Source: Sulfurimicrobium sp. (lineage in GTDB: Bacteria > Pseudomonadota > Gammaproteobacteria > Burkholderiales > Sulfuricellaceae). Taken from it: a stretch of 36,221 nucleotides of DNA. The notes beneath the pieces are model-generated. The model was not told the origin of the DNA, did not search any database, and was given only the letters and a program-made list of their open reading frames with translations. The position numbers and the translations under genes were made by a program. Position 1 is the stretch's first letter, and each line of letters opens with the position of its first letter. The stretch lies in the NCBI GenBank assembly GCA_030690835.1, contig JAUYFW010000172.1, positions 1 to 36,221 on the forward strand, in the 5' to 3' direction. Shown piece after piece: positions 25,283 through 34,378 of this stretch.

Positions 25283-26491
25283 GTGTTTTCTTTCTTACGC
25301 AAGTCCAAGCAAGCTGAGCCAGCCCCCGCCCCCGCCCCGAAAAAGCCGGCGCCTGCCGCCGTTGCGACCGCATCGGCACCCCAGCCCGAGCCTCGGCTTG
25401 CCTCATCCCCCATGGCTGTGCCGGCGCCCGCGGCGGCGCACCAGCCGGGTGAAGAAATCGTCGTGTTCGAAAGCATCAGCGCGGAAGCCGGATCGGCGGT
25501 GGAAGAAGCGGCGGTTTATTACGCCAACAACATGGCGGATCAGGCGCTGGCGACCTTGAGTCAGTATTTGCAGGATTACCCGGAAAAAAAGGAAATGCAG
25601 CCGTGGCTCATGCTGTTCGACCTGAATCAGGTACAGAACAACAAGCCGGCATTTGACGAATTGTCGATGCAGTTCGTGGTCAAGTTCGAGCGTTCCGCGC
25701 CGATCTGGAAAGTCCCCGCGGCGCCCGCGCCAGCCAGGAAGCTTGACGCCGGACAACAAAAAGACCTGCTGACCTTGGGCAGCAAACTTGCCGCCGGCCC
25801 GCAACTGGAAAAACTCTGCCAGCTGGCGCAGAGCGCAAACAACGCAAGGGTGGATTTACGCGATGTCGTCAGCGTCGAACTAGGCGGCTGCAAGTTGATG
25901 CGGGAAGGATTATCCAGCTGCCGCAAGAAAGGCAAGCTGCTCCAGCTCGAAGGCGTGGACCGCCTGATCGAGGTGGTGCAAAAGCAGATCGCGGCGGACG
26001 GCCATGGCGATGAGGATCGCCTGGCCTGGCTATTGCTCTTCGAGCTTTACCAATGGCTGGGCAGGGAAGCGGAATATGAAGAGCTCGCCATCGAGTACGC
26101 GGTAAATTTCGAAATCTCCCCGCCCGCCTGGGAGGCGGTCAAGCCGGCCCTGGTGGCCGCCCAGGAAAAATCCCCAACACCCTCCCCGGGGGCAACGGGA
26201 GCCGAAACTGGCGAATCCTTTGCCATGCGCGGCGTGATTTCCGAAGCCAGCCAGTCACAACTGCAGGATCTTTCCAACTACGCGGCGGACAGGCAGGAAA
26301 TCCGCATCAGCATGGCCGGGGTAACGCGGGTGGACTTCGTCGCCGTGGGCAACTTCATGAGCGCATTGATCAACCTCACCCAGGCGGGCAAGAAAGTTCT
26401 GATCCTGGAAGCGAACGAAATGGTACAAGCGCTGTTTCTCATGATGGGCGTGTCCGAGTTCGCCACGCTGATTCGCAAAAAGTCGCGCTGA
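25283..26491 (+). CDS. STAS-domain protein with tandem STAS-like halves
   Basis: 402 aa; Pro/Ala-rich N-terminus, ARVDLRDVVSVELGGCKLM...EGVDRLIEVVQ and C-terminal RISMAGVTRVDFVAVGNFMSALINLTQAGKKVLILEANEMVQALFLMMGVSEFATLI. Confidence 0.8.
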   Translation: MFSFLRKSKQAEPAPAPAPKKPAPAAVATASAPQPEPRLASSPMAVPAPAAAHQPGEEIVVFESISAEAGSAVEEAAVYYANNMADQALATLSQYLQDYPEKKEMQPWLMLFDLNQVQNNKPAFDELSMQFVVKFERSAPIWKVPAAPAPARKLDAGQQKDLLTLGSKLAAGPQLEKLCQLAQSANNARVDLRDVVSVELGGCKLMREGLSSCRKKGKLLQLEGVDRLIEVVQKQIAADGHGDEDRLAWLLLFELYQWLGREAEYEELAIEYAVNFEISPPAWEAVKPALVAAQEKSPTPSPGATGAETGESFAMRGVISEASQSQLQDLSNYAADRQEIRISMAGVTRVDFVAVGNFMSALINLTQAGKKVLILEANEMVQALFLMMGVSEFATLIRKKSR

Positions 26492-26510
26492 GTCATTACC
26501 TGCCGGGGTT

Positions 26511-26674
26511 AGCCCGGATGTTTCATGAGTTCGCGCGCCCTCGCTGGTCTTTTGATCGTTAGGAAAGATTTTGCTCGGTCGGGTGTATGAATAACTACAC
26601 CGCTCCTTCGCAAAACTTCCCTATCAATCAAAATCCTGCGCGATCATCACGCGAACCCATGAAACATCCGGGCT
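26511..26674. repeat. 164-bp inverted-repeat element immediately upstream of hslV
   Basis: agcccggatgtttcatg (26511-26527) perfectly complementary to catgaaacatccgggct (26658-26674), with partial complementarity continuing inward (gttcgcgcg... / ...cacgcgaac). Confidence 0.88.
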
Positions 26675-26705
26675 ATAATCAGCTTTTATCCTTCCGATCC
26701 GCCTT

Positions 26706-27242
26706 ATGGAACAATATCACGGCACCACCATTCTCTCCGTCCGTCGCGGCAGTAGCGTTGCCATGGGCGGGGACGGCCAGGTCACGCTGGGCAATATCGT
26801 GGTCAAGGCCACGGCGCGCAAGGTACGCCGCCTCTATCACGGCAAAATTCTCGCCGGATTCGCCGGCGGCACGGCGGATGCCTTCACCTTGTTCGAACGT
26901 TTCGAAGCCAAGCTGGAAAAGCATCAGGGTCACCTGCTGCGCTCCGCCGTGGAACTCGCCAAGGATTGGCGCACCGACCGCATGTTGCGCCGTCTGGAGG
27001 CGATGCTCACCGTTGCCGACCACGAAACCTCCCTGATCATCACCGGCAACGGCGATGTGCTGGAGCCGGAAGAAGGCCTGCTCGCCATCGGCAGCGGCGG
27101 CGCCTATGCCCAGTCCGCGGCGCGCGCGCTGCTCGATCACACCGACTTTACGCCAGCGGAAATCATCAAAAAATCCCTGACCATCGCCGCCGATCTGTGC
27201 ATCTATACCAATCAGAATCACATTATTGAAGTATTGGAATAA
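26706..27242 (+). CDS. hslV: ATP-dependent protease subunit HslV
   Basis: [67 protein letters not shown]. Confidence 0.97.
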   Translation: MEQYHGTTILSVRRGSSVAMGGDGQVTLGNIVVKATARKVRRLYHGKILAGFAGGTADAFTLFERFEAKLEKHQGHLLRSAVELAKDWRTDRMLRRLEAMLTVADHETSLIITGNGDVLEPEEGLLAIGSGGAYAQSAARALLDHTDFTPAEIIKKSLTIAADLCIYTNQNHIIEVLE

Positions 27243-27288
27243 TCAGCTGACAGCTGAATGCTGATGGCTGACAACTGAGAGCTAACTC

Positions 27289-28608
27289 ATGTCTGAAATG
27301 TCCCCGCAGGAAATCGTCCACGAACTCGACAAGCACATCATCGGCCAGGATGCGGCCAAGCGTGCCGTGGCCATCGCGCTGCGCAACCGCTGGCGGCGTT
27401 CCCAGGTCGCCGACCCGTTGCGCCAGGAAATTACGCCCAAGAACATTCTCATGATCGGCCCGACCGGTGTCGGCAAGACCGAAATCGCGCGCCGTCTGGC
27501 CAAGCTCGCCAACGCCCCTTTCATCAAGGTGGAAGCGACCAAATTCACCGAAGTGGGCTATGTCGGGCGCGACGTGGATTCGATCATCCGCGACCTGGTG
27601 GAAATTTCCATCAAGCAGATGCGCGAACAGGAAACACGCAAGGTCCAGTTCCGTGCCGAGGAGCATGCCGAAGAGCGCGTTCTCGATGCCTTGCTGCCAC
27701 CAGCACGCGATGGCAGTGATGCAGACAAGGAAAGCGCCACGCGGCAGAAGTTCCGCAAAATGCTGCGCGAAGGCCAGCTAGACGACAAGGAAATCGAGAT
27801 CGATGTCGCCGCCACTCAGGCGCACATGGAAATCTTCGCGCCGCCCGGCATGGAGGACCTCACTTCGCAGATCCAGGGCATGTTTCAGAACATGGGCAGC
27901 GCGCGCAGCAAAACCCGCAAGCTGAGGATACGCGAAGCGATGAAACTGCTGAGCGAGGAAGAAGCGCTCAAGCTGGTCAACGATGAGGAGCTTAAAATCG
28001 CCGCAGTGCATAACGCGGAACAGAACGGCATCGTTTTCCTCGACGAGATCGACAAGATCACCAGTCGTTCGGAAAGTTCGGGTGCGGAAGTGTCGCGCCA
28101 GGGCGTGCAGCGCGACCTGTTGCCGCTGGTGGAAGGCACCACCGTCACTACCAAGTACGGCATGGTCAAGACTGACCATATATTATTCATCTGTAGCGGT
28201 GCGTTCCACCTCGCCAAGCCCTCCGACCTCGTGCCCGAGTTGCAGGGCCGACTGCCCATTCGCGTCGAGCTGACCAGCCTGGGTGTGAGCGACTTCGAAC
28301 AAATTCTCACCAGCACCGACGCCTGCCTGACGCGTCAATATCAGGCGCTGCTGGAGACCGAGGGCGTTAAACTCGAATTCAGCACGGACGCCGTGCGCCG
28401 CCTGGCCGAGATCGCCTACGAGGTGAACGAGCGCACTGAAAATATCGGTGCGCGGCGCTTGCACACGGTGATGGAAAAGCTGCTCGAAGAAATCTCGTTC
28501 GACGCCGCCCGGCACGGTGGCGAGACGATATCCATCGACGCCGGCTATGTGGACAACCGGCTCAAGGAGCTGGCGCAGAGCGAGGATCTGGCGCGCTACG
28601 TGCTTTAA
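27289..28608 (+). CDS. hslU: ATP-dependent protease ATPase subunit HslU
   Basis: [37 protein letters not shown]...[44 protein letters not shown]. Confidence 0.98.
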   Translation: MSEMSPQEIVHELDKHIIGQDAAKRAVAIALRNRWRRSQVADPLRQEITPKNILMIGPTGVGKTEIARRLAKLANAPFIKVEATKFTEVGYVGRDVDSIIRDLVEISIKQMREQETRKVQFRAEEHAEERVLDALLPPARDGSDADKESATRQKFRKMLREGQLDDKEIEIDVAATQAHMEIFAPPGMEDLTSQIQGMFQNMGSARSKTRKLRIREAMKLLSEEEALKLVNDEELKIAAVHNAEQNGIVFLDEIDKITSRSESSGAEVSRQGVQRDLLPLVEGTTVTTKYGMVKTDHILFICSGAFHLAKPSDLVPELQGRLPIRVELTSLGVSDFEQILTSTDACLTRQYQALLETEGVKLEFSTDAVRRLAEIAYEVNERTENIGARRLHTVMEKLLEEISFDAARHGGETISIDAGYVDNRLKELAQSEDLARYVL

Positions 28609-30011
28609 TGTAGGTCGGGCTTCAGCCCGATATTTCGGGCTGAAGCCCGACCTACATCCCCGCTAGCATGGGATGATGGCAGCAAACGTTGCAGCAACGC
28701 CATCACCCGCCCGGTTGCCCCTTGGTGTTGTCGGCTGAATTCCAGCCCGGCCTGGCCCATGCGCAGGCGCAACTCCGGATCCAGTAACAATTTCCGCACT
28801 TCCCGCGCCAACTCGAATTCATCCGCGACCCGCAGCGCGGCGCCCGCTTCCACCGCGAGTTCAGCAGCGTCGGCAAAATTGAAGGTGTGCATACCGAGGA
28901 TCGTAGGCTTGCCCACGCTGCAGGCCTCGATCAGGTTCTGGCCGCCATAGGGCAACAGGCTGCCGCCGATGAATGCCACATCACAGGCGGCATAGTAAGC
29001 AAACATTTCTCCCATGCTGTCGCCCAGCAGCACCTGCGTCTCCGCGCTTACCGCCAGTTGCGCGCTGCGCCGCTGGTAACGTATGCCGCGCCGCTCCAGC
29101 AGTTGCGCGACCGCGTCGAAACGCTGCGGATGGCGCGGGACGATAACGGTAAGGAGGTCCGGGACGTCGATCTTCAGCAGTGCGTCGAGGATGCGCTCCT
29201 CTTCTCCTTCACGGGTGCTGGCGGCGAGAAACACCTTCCGGGTTGGGCCGAATCCCTGGCGCAGGCTGTGGCCAAGGGCCAAGGCCGTATCGGGAGGAGT
29301 TATGTCGAATTTGAGATTGCCCATCACTTCTATATCCTGCGCGCCCAGTTCCGCCAGGCGCCGGGCATCTTCCCTGGTCTGCGCGGCCACAGCGGCAAAC
29401 TGGCGCAAGCAGGTTTGAACGAGTCCGCCAAAGCGGGCGTAGCGCCGCAGCGACTTTTGCGATAAACGCGCATTCACCAGGCACAGCGGCACTTTAGCGT
29501 CATGGCAGGCCCCAACCAGGTTGGGCCAGATTTCGGTTTCCAGCAACAAGCCGAGTTGCGGCCTGAAATGGGCAAGGAAATGCCGCACCGCGAAGGGGTA
29601 ATCGTAGGGCAGATAACAGCGCAGTACGTCGTTGCCAAACAGTTGCTCGCCCGTTTCGCGCCCGGTTGGCGTCATGTGGGTCAGGAGAATCTGGTGCGCC
29701 GGGTAACTTGCCTGCAGGGCCTTGACCAGCGGTGCGGCAGCACGGGTTTCGCCCACCGAAACGGTGTGGAGCCAGATCACCGGGCGCATTGAGCGAGTCG
29801 CATAACGCCCGAAACGCTCACCCCAGTGATACAGGTATTCAGGCTGGCGCCGCGCCCGCCACAACAGGTGAAAAATCACATAGGGCAGCAGCAGATACAG
29901 AACGGAGGTGTAGATCCAGCTTGTTGCCCTCACCCCTGCCCTCTCCCGCATGCGGGAGAGGGGGACGCAGTGCGCCTTCGTCGCGGCTTTTCGGTTTGGC
30001 CGCCAGTTCAT
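28605..30011 (-). CDS. waaA: 3-deoxy-D-manno-octulosonic acid transferase (start may be GTG 29933 inside a repeat)
   Basis: [36 protein letters not shown]...[18 protein letters not shown]...[11 protein letters not shown]...[24 protein letters not shown]. Confidence 0.95.
   Translation of the reverse strand: MNWRPNRKAATKAHCVPLSRMRERAGVRATSWIYTSVLYLLLPYVIFHLLWRARRQPEYLYHWGERFGRYATRSMRPVIWLHTVSVGETRAAAPLVKALQASYPAHQILLTHMTPTGRETGEQLFGNDVLRCYLPYDYPFAVRHFLAHFRPQLGLLLETEIWPNLVGACHDAKVPLCLVNARLSQKSLRRYARFGGLVQTCLRQFAAVAAQTREDARRLAELGAQDIEVMGNLKFDITPPDTALALGHSLRQGFGPTRKVFLAASTREGEEERILDALLKIDVPDLLTVIVPRHPQRFDAVAQLLERRGIRYQRRSAQLAVSAETQVLLGDSMGEMFAYYAACDVAFIGGSLLPYGGQNLIEACSVGKPTILGMHTFNFADAAELAVEAGAALRVADEFELAREVRKLLLDPELRLRMGQAGLEFSRQHQGATGRVMALLQRLLPSSHASGDVGRASARNIGLKPDLH
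28610..28655. terminator. Perfect 21-bp-arm palindrome at the hslU/waaA convergent junction
   Basis: gtaggtcgggcttcagcccga-tatt-tcgggctgaagcccgacctac; could act as bidirectional terminator. No clear T-tract, so function is inference. Confidence 0.7.
29925..29973. repeat. Palindromic repeat, same family as 8673-8722, opposite orientation
   Basis: tgccctcacccctgccctctcccgcatgcgggagagggggacgcagtgc. Confidence 0.88.
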
Positions 30012-30967
30012 GCCGCCATCACGCCAGAAAGTGCCGCGATGACCTCAGCCGGCTGTGGCACCTGGCCCGCCTGTCCCAGGTTCACGGCAGGGCCGGCGGA
30101 ATAAACCCCGGTCAATCCGGACTCGGAAGCGCAGTAGAGCGCAACCACCGGCACTTTTAGTGCGGCGGCAAGATGGGTCAGGCCAGTGTCCACGCCGACC
30201 ACCGCACGGGCATTGCCCAGCAGCGCAGCGGCCTGGGTTAAATTCAGCCGCTGGGCAACGACGGCGTTCATCATCTGTGCTGCGAGCCGTTCGCTACGCG
30301 CCTGCTCTTTCGGGCTGCCCCAAGGCAGAATGCAGCGTAGCCCGGAAGCGTGGAGGTGGGCCGCGAGCTCAAGCCAGTTAGACTCCGGCCATTCCTTGTC
30401 GGCACGGCTGGTGGCGTGGAGCAGCACGACATAGGGTTGTGCGCCGAGCCACGGCAATTCTGTTTGCGGGGTAGCAACGCCATAGTCCACTGGTGACTCG
30501 GGTTCATAGCCCAGCGCCCGTCCCGCCAGGCGGCGGTTGCGTTCCACCGCGTGCAGATTTTTCGGGATGGAGATGGTCTTGTCGTAGGCCAGCGCCGCGA
30601 TCGGCTCGCGCGCACTGGCGCGGTCAAAACCGCAGCGTGGGCCGGGAGCAAGGAGGCTGATGGCCGCGCTTTTGATCAATCCCTGGCTATCCAGAATCAG
30701 GTCGTAGCGCAGGCCTTGCAAGGCATGCCTGAATGCTGTCATTTCCCGCCAGGAGGCTGGATTCAGCAAGGCGCGCCGCCAGCGTCGCACCGCCACCGGA
30801 ATGACCCGGCTGACGCCGGGGTGCAAGGCGGGCAATTCGGCAAAATTTTCTTCCACCACCCAATCCACCCTGGCGTCCGGGAAATGCGTGCGAATGTCCG
30901 TGACGGCAGGGAGTTGATGGATGACATCGCCCAATGAGGAGGTCTTGACCAGCAATATTTTCAGCAT
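30008..30967 (-). CDS. waaC: Lipopolysaccharide heptosyltransferase I
   Basis: MLKILLVKTSSLGDVIHQLPAVTDIRTHFPDARVDWVVEENFAELPALHPGVSRVIPVAVRRWRR...NLTQAAALLGNARAVVGVDTGLTHLAAALKVPVVALYCAS; overlaps waaA by ATGA. Confidence 0.95.
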   Translation of the reverse strand: MLKILLVKTSSLGDVIHQLPAVTDIRTHFPDARVDWVVEENFAELPALHPGVSRVIPVAVRRWRRALLNPASWREMTAFRHALQGLRYDLILDSQGLIKSAAISLLAPGPRCGFDRASAREPIAALAYDKTISIPKNLHAVERNRRLAGRALGYEPESPVDYGVATPQTELPWLGAQPYVVLLHATSRADKEWPESNWLELAAHLHASGLRCILPWGSPKEQARSERLAAQMMNAVVAQRLNLTQAAALLGNARAVVGVDTGLTHLAAALKVPVVALYCASESGLTGVYSAGPAVNLGQAGQVPQPAEVIAALSGVMAA

Positions 30968-31009
30968 GCGGTATTTTAGCTTACCTTGGCTACGGCATAA
31001 TAACGAACC

Positions 31010-31762
31010 ATGCAAACCATGCCCTTTTCCGTCGTCATCATCACCCTGAATGCCGCACGGCAGCTCGAAGCCTGTCTGCAAAGCGCGGCTTTCGCGGATG
31101 AAATCATCGTCGTGGACAGCGGCAGCAGCGATGCCACGGCGGAAATCGCGTTAAAATACGGCGCCAGGGTGATTGTCCAGCCCTGGCTGGGTTTTGGGCG
31201 GCAAAAGCAGTTTGCCGTCAGTCAGGCGCGTAACGACTGGGTGTTATGCCTGGATGCGGACGAACGCGTGAGCGACGGCTTGCGCGAGAGTATTCTCGAT
31301 ACCTTGCAACAGCCGCGCTTCACGGCATACAAAATGGCGCGCAGCAACTGCTTCATGGGGCGTTATCTGCGCCACGGCGAGGGCTACCCTGACATGAGCC
31401 TGCGCCTGTTCGAGCGCCACCATGCGCGCTGGAGCGATGACGCGGTGCATGAAAAAGTGCTGCATGACGAAGCCGTCGGCACGCTGCATGGCGATCTGCT
31501 GCATGAATCGGCGGAAAGCCTCCCCGCTTACCTGGACAAACAAAATCGCTACACCACGCTGCAAGCGCAGACGATGTACCGTGCCGGGCACCGCGCCGGC
31601 CTCGGACGATTGTTGCTCAGTCCGCTAGTGCGGTTCATACGGTTCTATTTTTTGCGCCTGGGCTGCCTCGATGGGGTGCCGGGCCTGGTACATATACTCA
31701 TCGGCTGCAACAACAGCTTCGTGAAATACGCCAAGCTGATGGCCTTACAAAGGGAAAAATGA
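31010..31762 (+). CDS. Glycosyltransferase family 2 (WaaE/KdtX-like)
   Basis: FSVVIITLNAARQLEACLQSAAFADEIIVVDSGSSDATAEIALKYGARVIVQPWLGFGRQKQFAVSQARNDWVLCLDADERVS. Confidence 0.9.
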   Translation: MQTMPFSVVIITLNAARQLEACLQSAAFADEIIVVDSGSSDATAEIALKYGARVIVQPWLGFGRQKQFAVSQARNDWVLCLDADERVSDGLRESILDTLQQPRFTAYKMARSNCFMGRYLRHGEGYPDMSLRLFERHHARWSDDAVHEKVLHDEAVGTLHGDLLHESAESLPAYLDKQNRYTTLQAQTMYRAGHRAGLGRLLLSPLVRFIRFYFLRLGCLDGVPGLVHILIGCNNSFVKYAKLMALQREK

Positions 31763-31763
31763 A

Positions 31764-32771
31764 ATGAAAGTATTGGTAACCGGCGTGGCCGGCTTCATCG
31801 GCATGCACACCGCGCAGCGCCTGCTGGCCCTGGGCAATGAAGTGGTTGGCGTGGACAATCTCAACGATTATTACGATGTGCAACTGAAACGCGACCGTTT
31901 GCAGCAACTCGTGCCCTTGCCCGGCTTCAAATTCATTGAAATGAACCTGGCGGATCAGCAGGCCGCACAGCAACTGTTCGCCACGGAAAAATTTCAGCGC
32001 GTGGTAAATCTTGCCGCCCAGCCCGGCGTGCGTTATTCCCTGCAAAACCCTCATGCCTATGTCGAATCCAACATCGTCGGCTTCCTCAACGTGTTGGAGG
32101 GTTGCCGCCACAACCAGGTCGAGCATCTGGTTTACGCCAGCAGTTCCAGCGTTTATGGCGCCAACACCCACATGCCTTTTTCCGTGCATGACAACGTGGA
32201 CCATCCGGTGAGCCTTTACGCAGCTACCAAAAAATCCAACGAACTGATGGCGCATACCTATAGCCATCTTTTTGGCCTGCCTACTACCGGTCTGCGCTTT
32301 TTCACCGTTTACGGGCCATGGGGGCGCCCCGACATGTCGCCTTCGCTCTTTACCTCGGCAATTCGCGCCGGACGCGCGATCGACGTGTTCAATCAGGGCA
32401 AGATGCGCCGCGACTTCACCTACATCGACGACATCGTCGAAGGCGTGGTGCGCGTGCTGGACAAGACCGCCACCCCCGATGCCGCGTTCGACACCGCACA
32501 GCCGGACGCCGCCACCAGTTATGCGCCGTTCCGCGTGTACAACATTGGCAATCACGAGCCGGTGGAACTGATGTCTTTCATCGGCGCGATAGAAAATGCG
32601 CTGGGAAAAGAAGCCGTCAAGAACATGCTGCCGATGCAGGATGGCGACGTGGTTGCAACCTACGCTGATATTGATGACTTGCGCCAGGCAGTGGGCTTTT
32701 CGCCGGCAACGCCGCTAAAAGAAGGGGTGGAGAAGTTCGTGGCGTGGCATCAGGGCTACTACAAAATGTAG
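31764..32771 (+). CDS. NAD-dependent epimerase/dehydratase (UDP-glucuronate 4-epimerase-like)
   Basis: MKVLVTGVAGFIGMHTAQRLLALGNEVVGVDNLNDYYDVQLKRDRL...SSSSVYGANTHMPFSVHDNVDHPVSLYAATKKSNELMAHTYSHLFGLPTTGLRFFTVYGPWGRPDM. Confidence 0.95.
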   Translation: MKVLVTGVAGFIGMHTAQRLLALGNEVVGVDNLNDYYDVQLKRDRLQQLVPLPGFKFIEMNLADQQAAQQLFATEKFQRVVNLAAQPGVRYSLQNPHAYVESNIVGFLNVLEGCRHNQVEHLVYASSSSVYGANTHMPFSVHDNVDHPVSLYAATKKSNELMAHTYSHLFGLPTTGLRFFTVYGPWGRPDMSPSLFTSAIRAGRAIDVFNQGKMRRDFTYIDDIVEGVVRVLDKTATPDAAFDTAQPDAATSYAPFRVYNIGNHEPVELMSFIGAIENALGKEAVKNMLPMQDGDVVATYADIDDLRQAVGFSPATPLKEGVEKFVAWHQGYYKM

Positions 32772-32807
32772 GTTGGGTTAGGCGCGTTTTTTGCGCCGTA
32801 ACCCAAC
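32772..32807. repeat. Palindromic repeat/terminator-like hairpin at epimerase stop codon
   Basis: gttgggttaggcgcgttttttgcgccgtaacccaac. Confidence 0.85.
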
Positions 32808-32839
32808 AAATCCCAAGCGGCATGACAGGTGAACGGCCA

Positions 32840-33226
32840 TTACCAGAACAGTTCAACCGGATATCGGGCCATATGCCGGTCTGCTGTTACCAGCGCCAGC
32901 TTGTCCGCAGCAGCTTGCGCAACGAGCATACGGTCAAATGGATCGTTGTGGTGCGAGGGAAGGGTGGCGAGTTGCCAGATGTGGGGAAGGCTGACGGGCA
33001 GAATCGAGATGCCGTTTTCGTTCTTCTGCTGCTCGATAATCTCAGCCAGTGGCTGCTGAAATGAAAGTTTGCCTGCTGCTACCTTGATCTGCATTTCCCA
33101 CACGCTGGCGATGCTCAGGTAAAGCTGGTTTTCCGGATCTTCGCACGCCGCCAGTACGCGCGTAGGAACCTTGGAAATATCCTCCCACAGCCATATAAAA
33201 GCATGGGTATCCAGCAGCAAATTCAT
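32840..33226 (-). CDS. PIN domain toxin (VapC-like)
   Basis: MNLLLDTHAFIWLWEDISKVP...LYLSIASVWEMQIKVAAGKLSF...HHNDPFDRMLVAQAAADKLALVTADRHMARY. Confidence 0.93.
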   Translation of the reverse strand: MNLLLDTHAFIWLWEDISKVPTRVLAACEDPENQLYLSIASVWEMQIKVAAGKLSFQQPLAEIIEQQKNENGISILPVSLPHIWQLATLPSHHNDPFDRMLVAQAAADKLALVTADRHMARYPVELFW

Positions 33227-33468
33227 ACCGGCCCATCGCCCAGCCAGAACTCATCCGGAAAAGGCTCGTCGAAATCATCGCTGATATATAACACCCCTCC
33301 CTTATTTAGTCCGAACACGCGCCTCTTCTTTGGCTGTTCCAGCGGCACCAGCCTGATCAGCGGCTTGTTGGCCTTGGCGATGATCACCTCGTCGCCCGCC
33401 AAGGCCTGCGCCAGCAGTTCGGAGAGATGGGTCTTGGCATCGTGAATATTGACGATTCGGGTTTCCAT
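33223..33468 (-). CDS. Phd/YefM-type antitoxin
   Basis: METRIVNIHDAKTHLSELLAQALAGDEVIIAKANKPLIRLVPL; overlaps toxin start by 4 bp. Confidence 0.93.
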   Translation of the reverse strand: METRIVNIHDAKTHLSELLAQALAGDEVIIAKANKPLIRLVPLEQPKKRRVFGLNKGGVLYISDDFDEPFPDEFWLGDGPV

Positions 33469-33478
33469 TGCGCGGCAC

Positions 33479-33498
33479 CTAGCTAATAAATTAGCTAG
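33479..33498. promoter_or_regulatory. Palindromic putative operator of the phd-type/PIN TA operon
   Basis: ctagctaa-taaa-ttagctag, perfect 8-bp arms just upstream of the antitoxin start. Confidence 0.75.
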
Positions 33499-33563
33499 TA
33501 TTATGGCTGGATAGTCCGGATGTCAAGCGTAGCGCGCCACAGAAGAGCCGCCCTGCTTGACAG

Positions 33564-33580
33564 GTTCCGTAACGCGGAAC
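33564..33580. promoter_or_regulatory. Putative HigBA operator
   Basis: gttccgtaacgcggaac palindrome about 10 bp upstream of the higB ATG. Confidence 0.6.
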
Positions 33581-33590
33581 ATTATTGCGC

Positions 33591-33869
33591 ATGATTCACT
33601 CATTTGCATGTCCCGACACCGAAACGCTGTTTAACAGCCAAGTGGTTCCCCGTTTTACGAACATCGAGCGGGTGGCGCGTCGCAAGATGCTTCAACTGCA
33701 CGCGGCTACCGAGCTAAACAGCTTGAGGGTGCCGCCCGGAAACCGCCTGGAAGCGTTGAAAGGCGACCGCAAGGGGCGACACAGTATCCGCATTAACGAT
33801 CAATGGCGGGTGTGCTTCGAGTGGCGCGAGGATGGCGCGCATAGTGTTGAAATTGTTGATTATCACTAA
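33591..33869 (+). CDS. higB: HigB-type (RelE superfamily) toxin
   Basis: MIHSFACPDTETLFNSQVVPRFTNIERVARRKMLQLHAATELNSLRVPPGNRLEALKGDRKGRHSIRINDQWRVCFEWREDGAHSVEIVDYH. Confidence 0.95.
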   Translation: MIHSFACPDTETLFNSQVVPRFTNIERVARRKMLQLHAATELNSLRVPPGNRLEALKGDRKGRHSIRINDQWRVCFEWREDGAHSVEIVDYH

Positions 33870-33893
33870 GGAACTCCAAAAGGAGCACAGAAA

Positions 33894-34199
33894 ATGGCAC
33901 AACTACTTGACGAGATTCACCCCGGCGAAATTCTCCTGGAAGAATTCATGAAGCCCATGGGAATTACCGCCCGTAGACTCGCTGCCGACATTGACGTTTC
34001 GCCCAGCCGCATCAGCGACATTGTGCATGGCGCGAGGCCCATTACCGCCGACACCGCGTTGCGACTCGGACTTTACTTCGAGATGGAGCCGCGTTTCTGG
34101 CTGAATCTGCAAAGCGAGTATGACATGCGGACGGCCACGCGCAACTTGAAAGACAAGATTGCCCTGCGTATCCGGGCGCTTCACCCGGTTGCGGCGTAG
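33894..34199 (+). CDS. higA: HigA-type antitoxin (XRE)
   Basis: LLDEIHPGEILLEEFMKPMGITARRLAADIDVSPSRISDIVHGARPITADTALRLGLYFEMEPRFWLNLQSEYDM. Confidence 0.96.
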   Translation: MAQLLDEIHPGEILLEEFMKPMGITARRLAADIDVSPSRISDIVHGARPITADTALRLGLYFEMEPRFWLNLQSEYDMRTATRNLKDKIALRIRALHPVAA

Positions 34200-34267
34200 G
34201 GTGGGCAAAGCGTAGCGTGCCCACCGTTTAACCGCGTGGGCATGGCTTGGCAGCTTTTGCCCACCCT
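34198..34267. repeat. Palindromic repeat (agggtgggcaaagcgtagcgtgcccacc...gcttttgcccaccct)
   Basis: Outer arms agggtgggcaaa / ttttgcccaccct and internal gtgggc...gcccac stems; begins in the higA stop codon. Confidence 0.85.
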
Positions 34268-34314
34268 TGCTTAATTGAAAATCTATGTGGGTAGTGTGCA
34301 AAAAACGCAGGCAA

Positions 34315-34344
34315 TAAAAAACGGGCGCCGAGGCGCCCGTTTTA
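34315..34344 (-). terminator. Rho-independent terminator for the porin gene
   Basis: aaaaaacgggcgccgaggcgcccgtttt; read on the minus strand gives a GC stem followed by a T tract. Confidence 0.9.
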
Positions 34345-34378
34345 ATCTTCTTATCAGACCGGACTAGCCGGCCGGAAA

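Noticed and set aside
27243-27288. agctgacagctgaatgctgatggctgacaactgagagctaac between hslV and hslU
   Set aside because: Simple degenerate AGCTGA-type repetition; noted, but too short and degenerate to call as an element.
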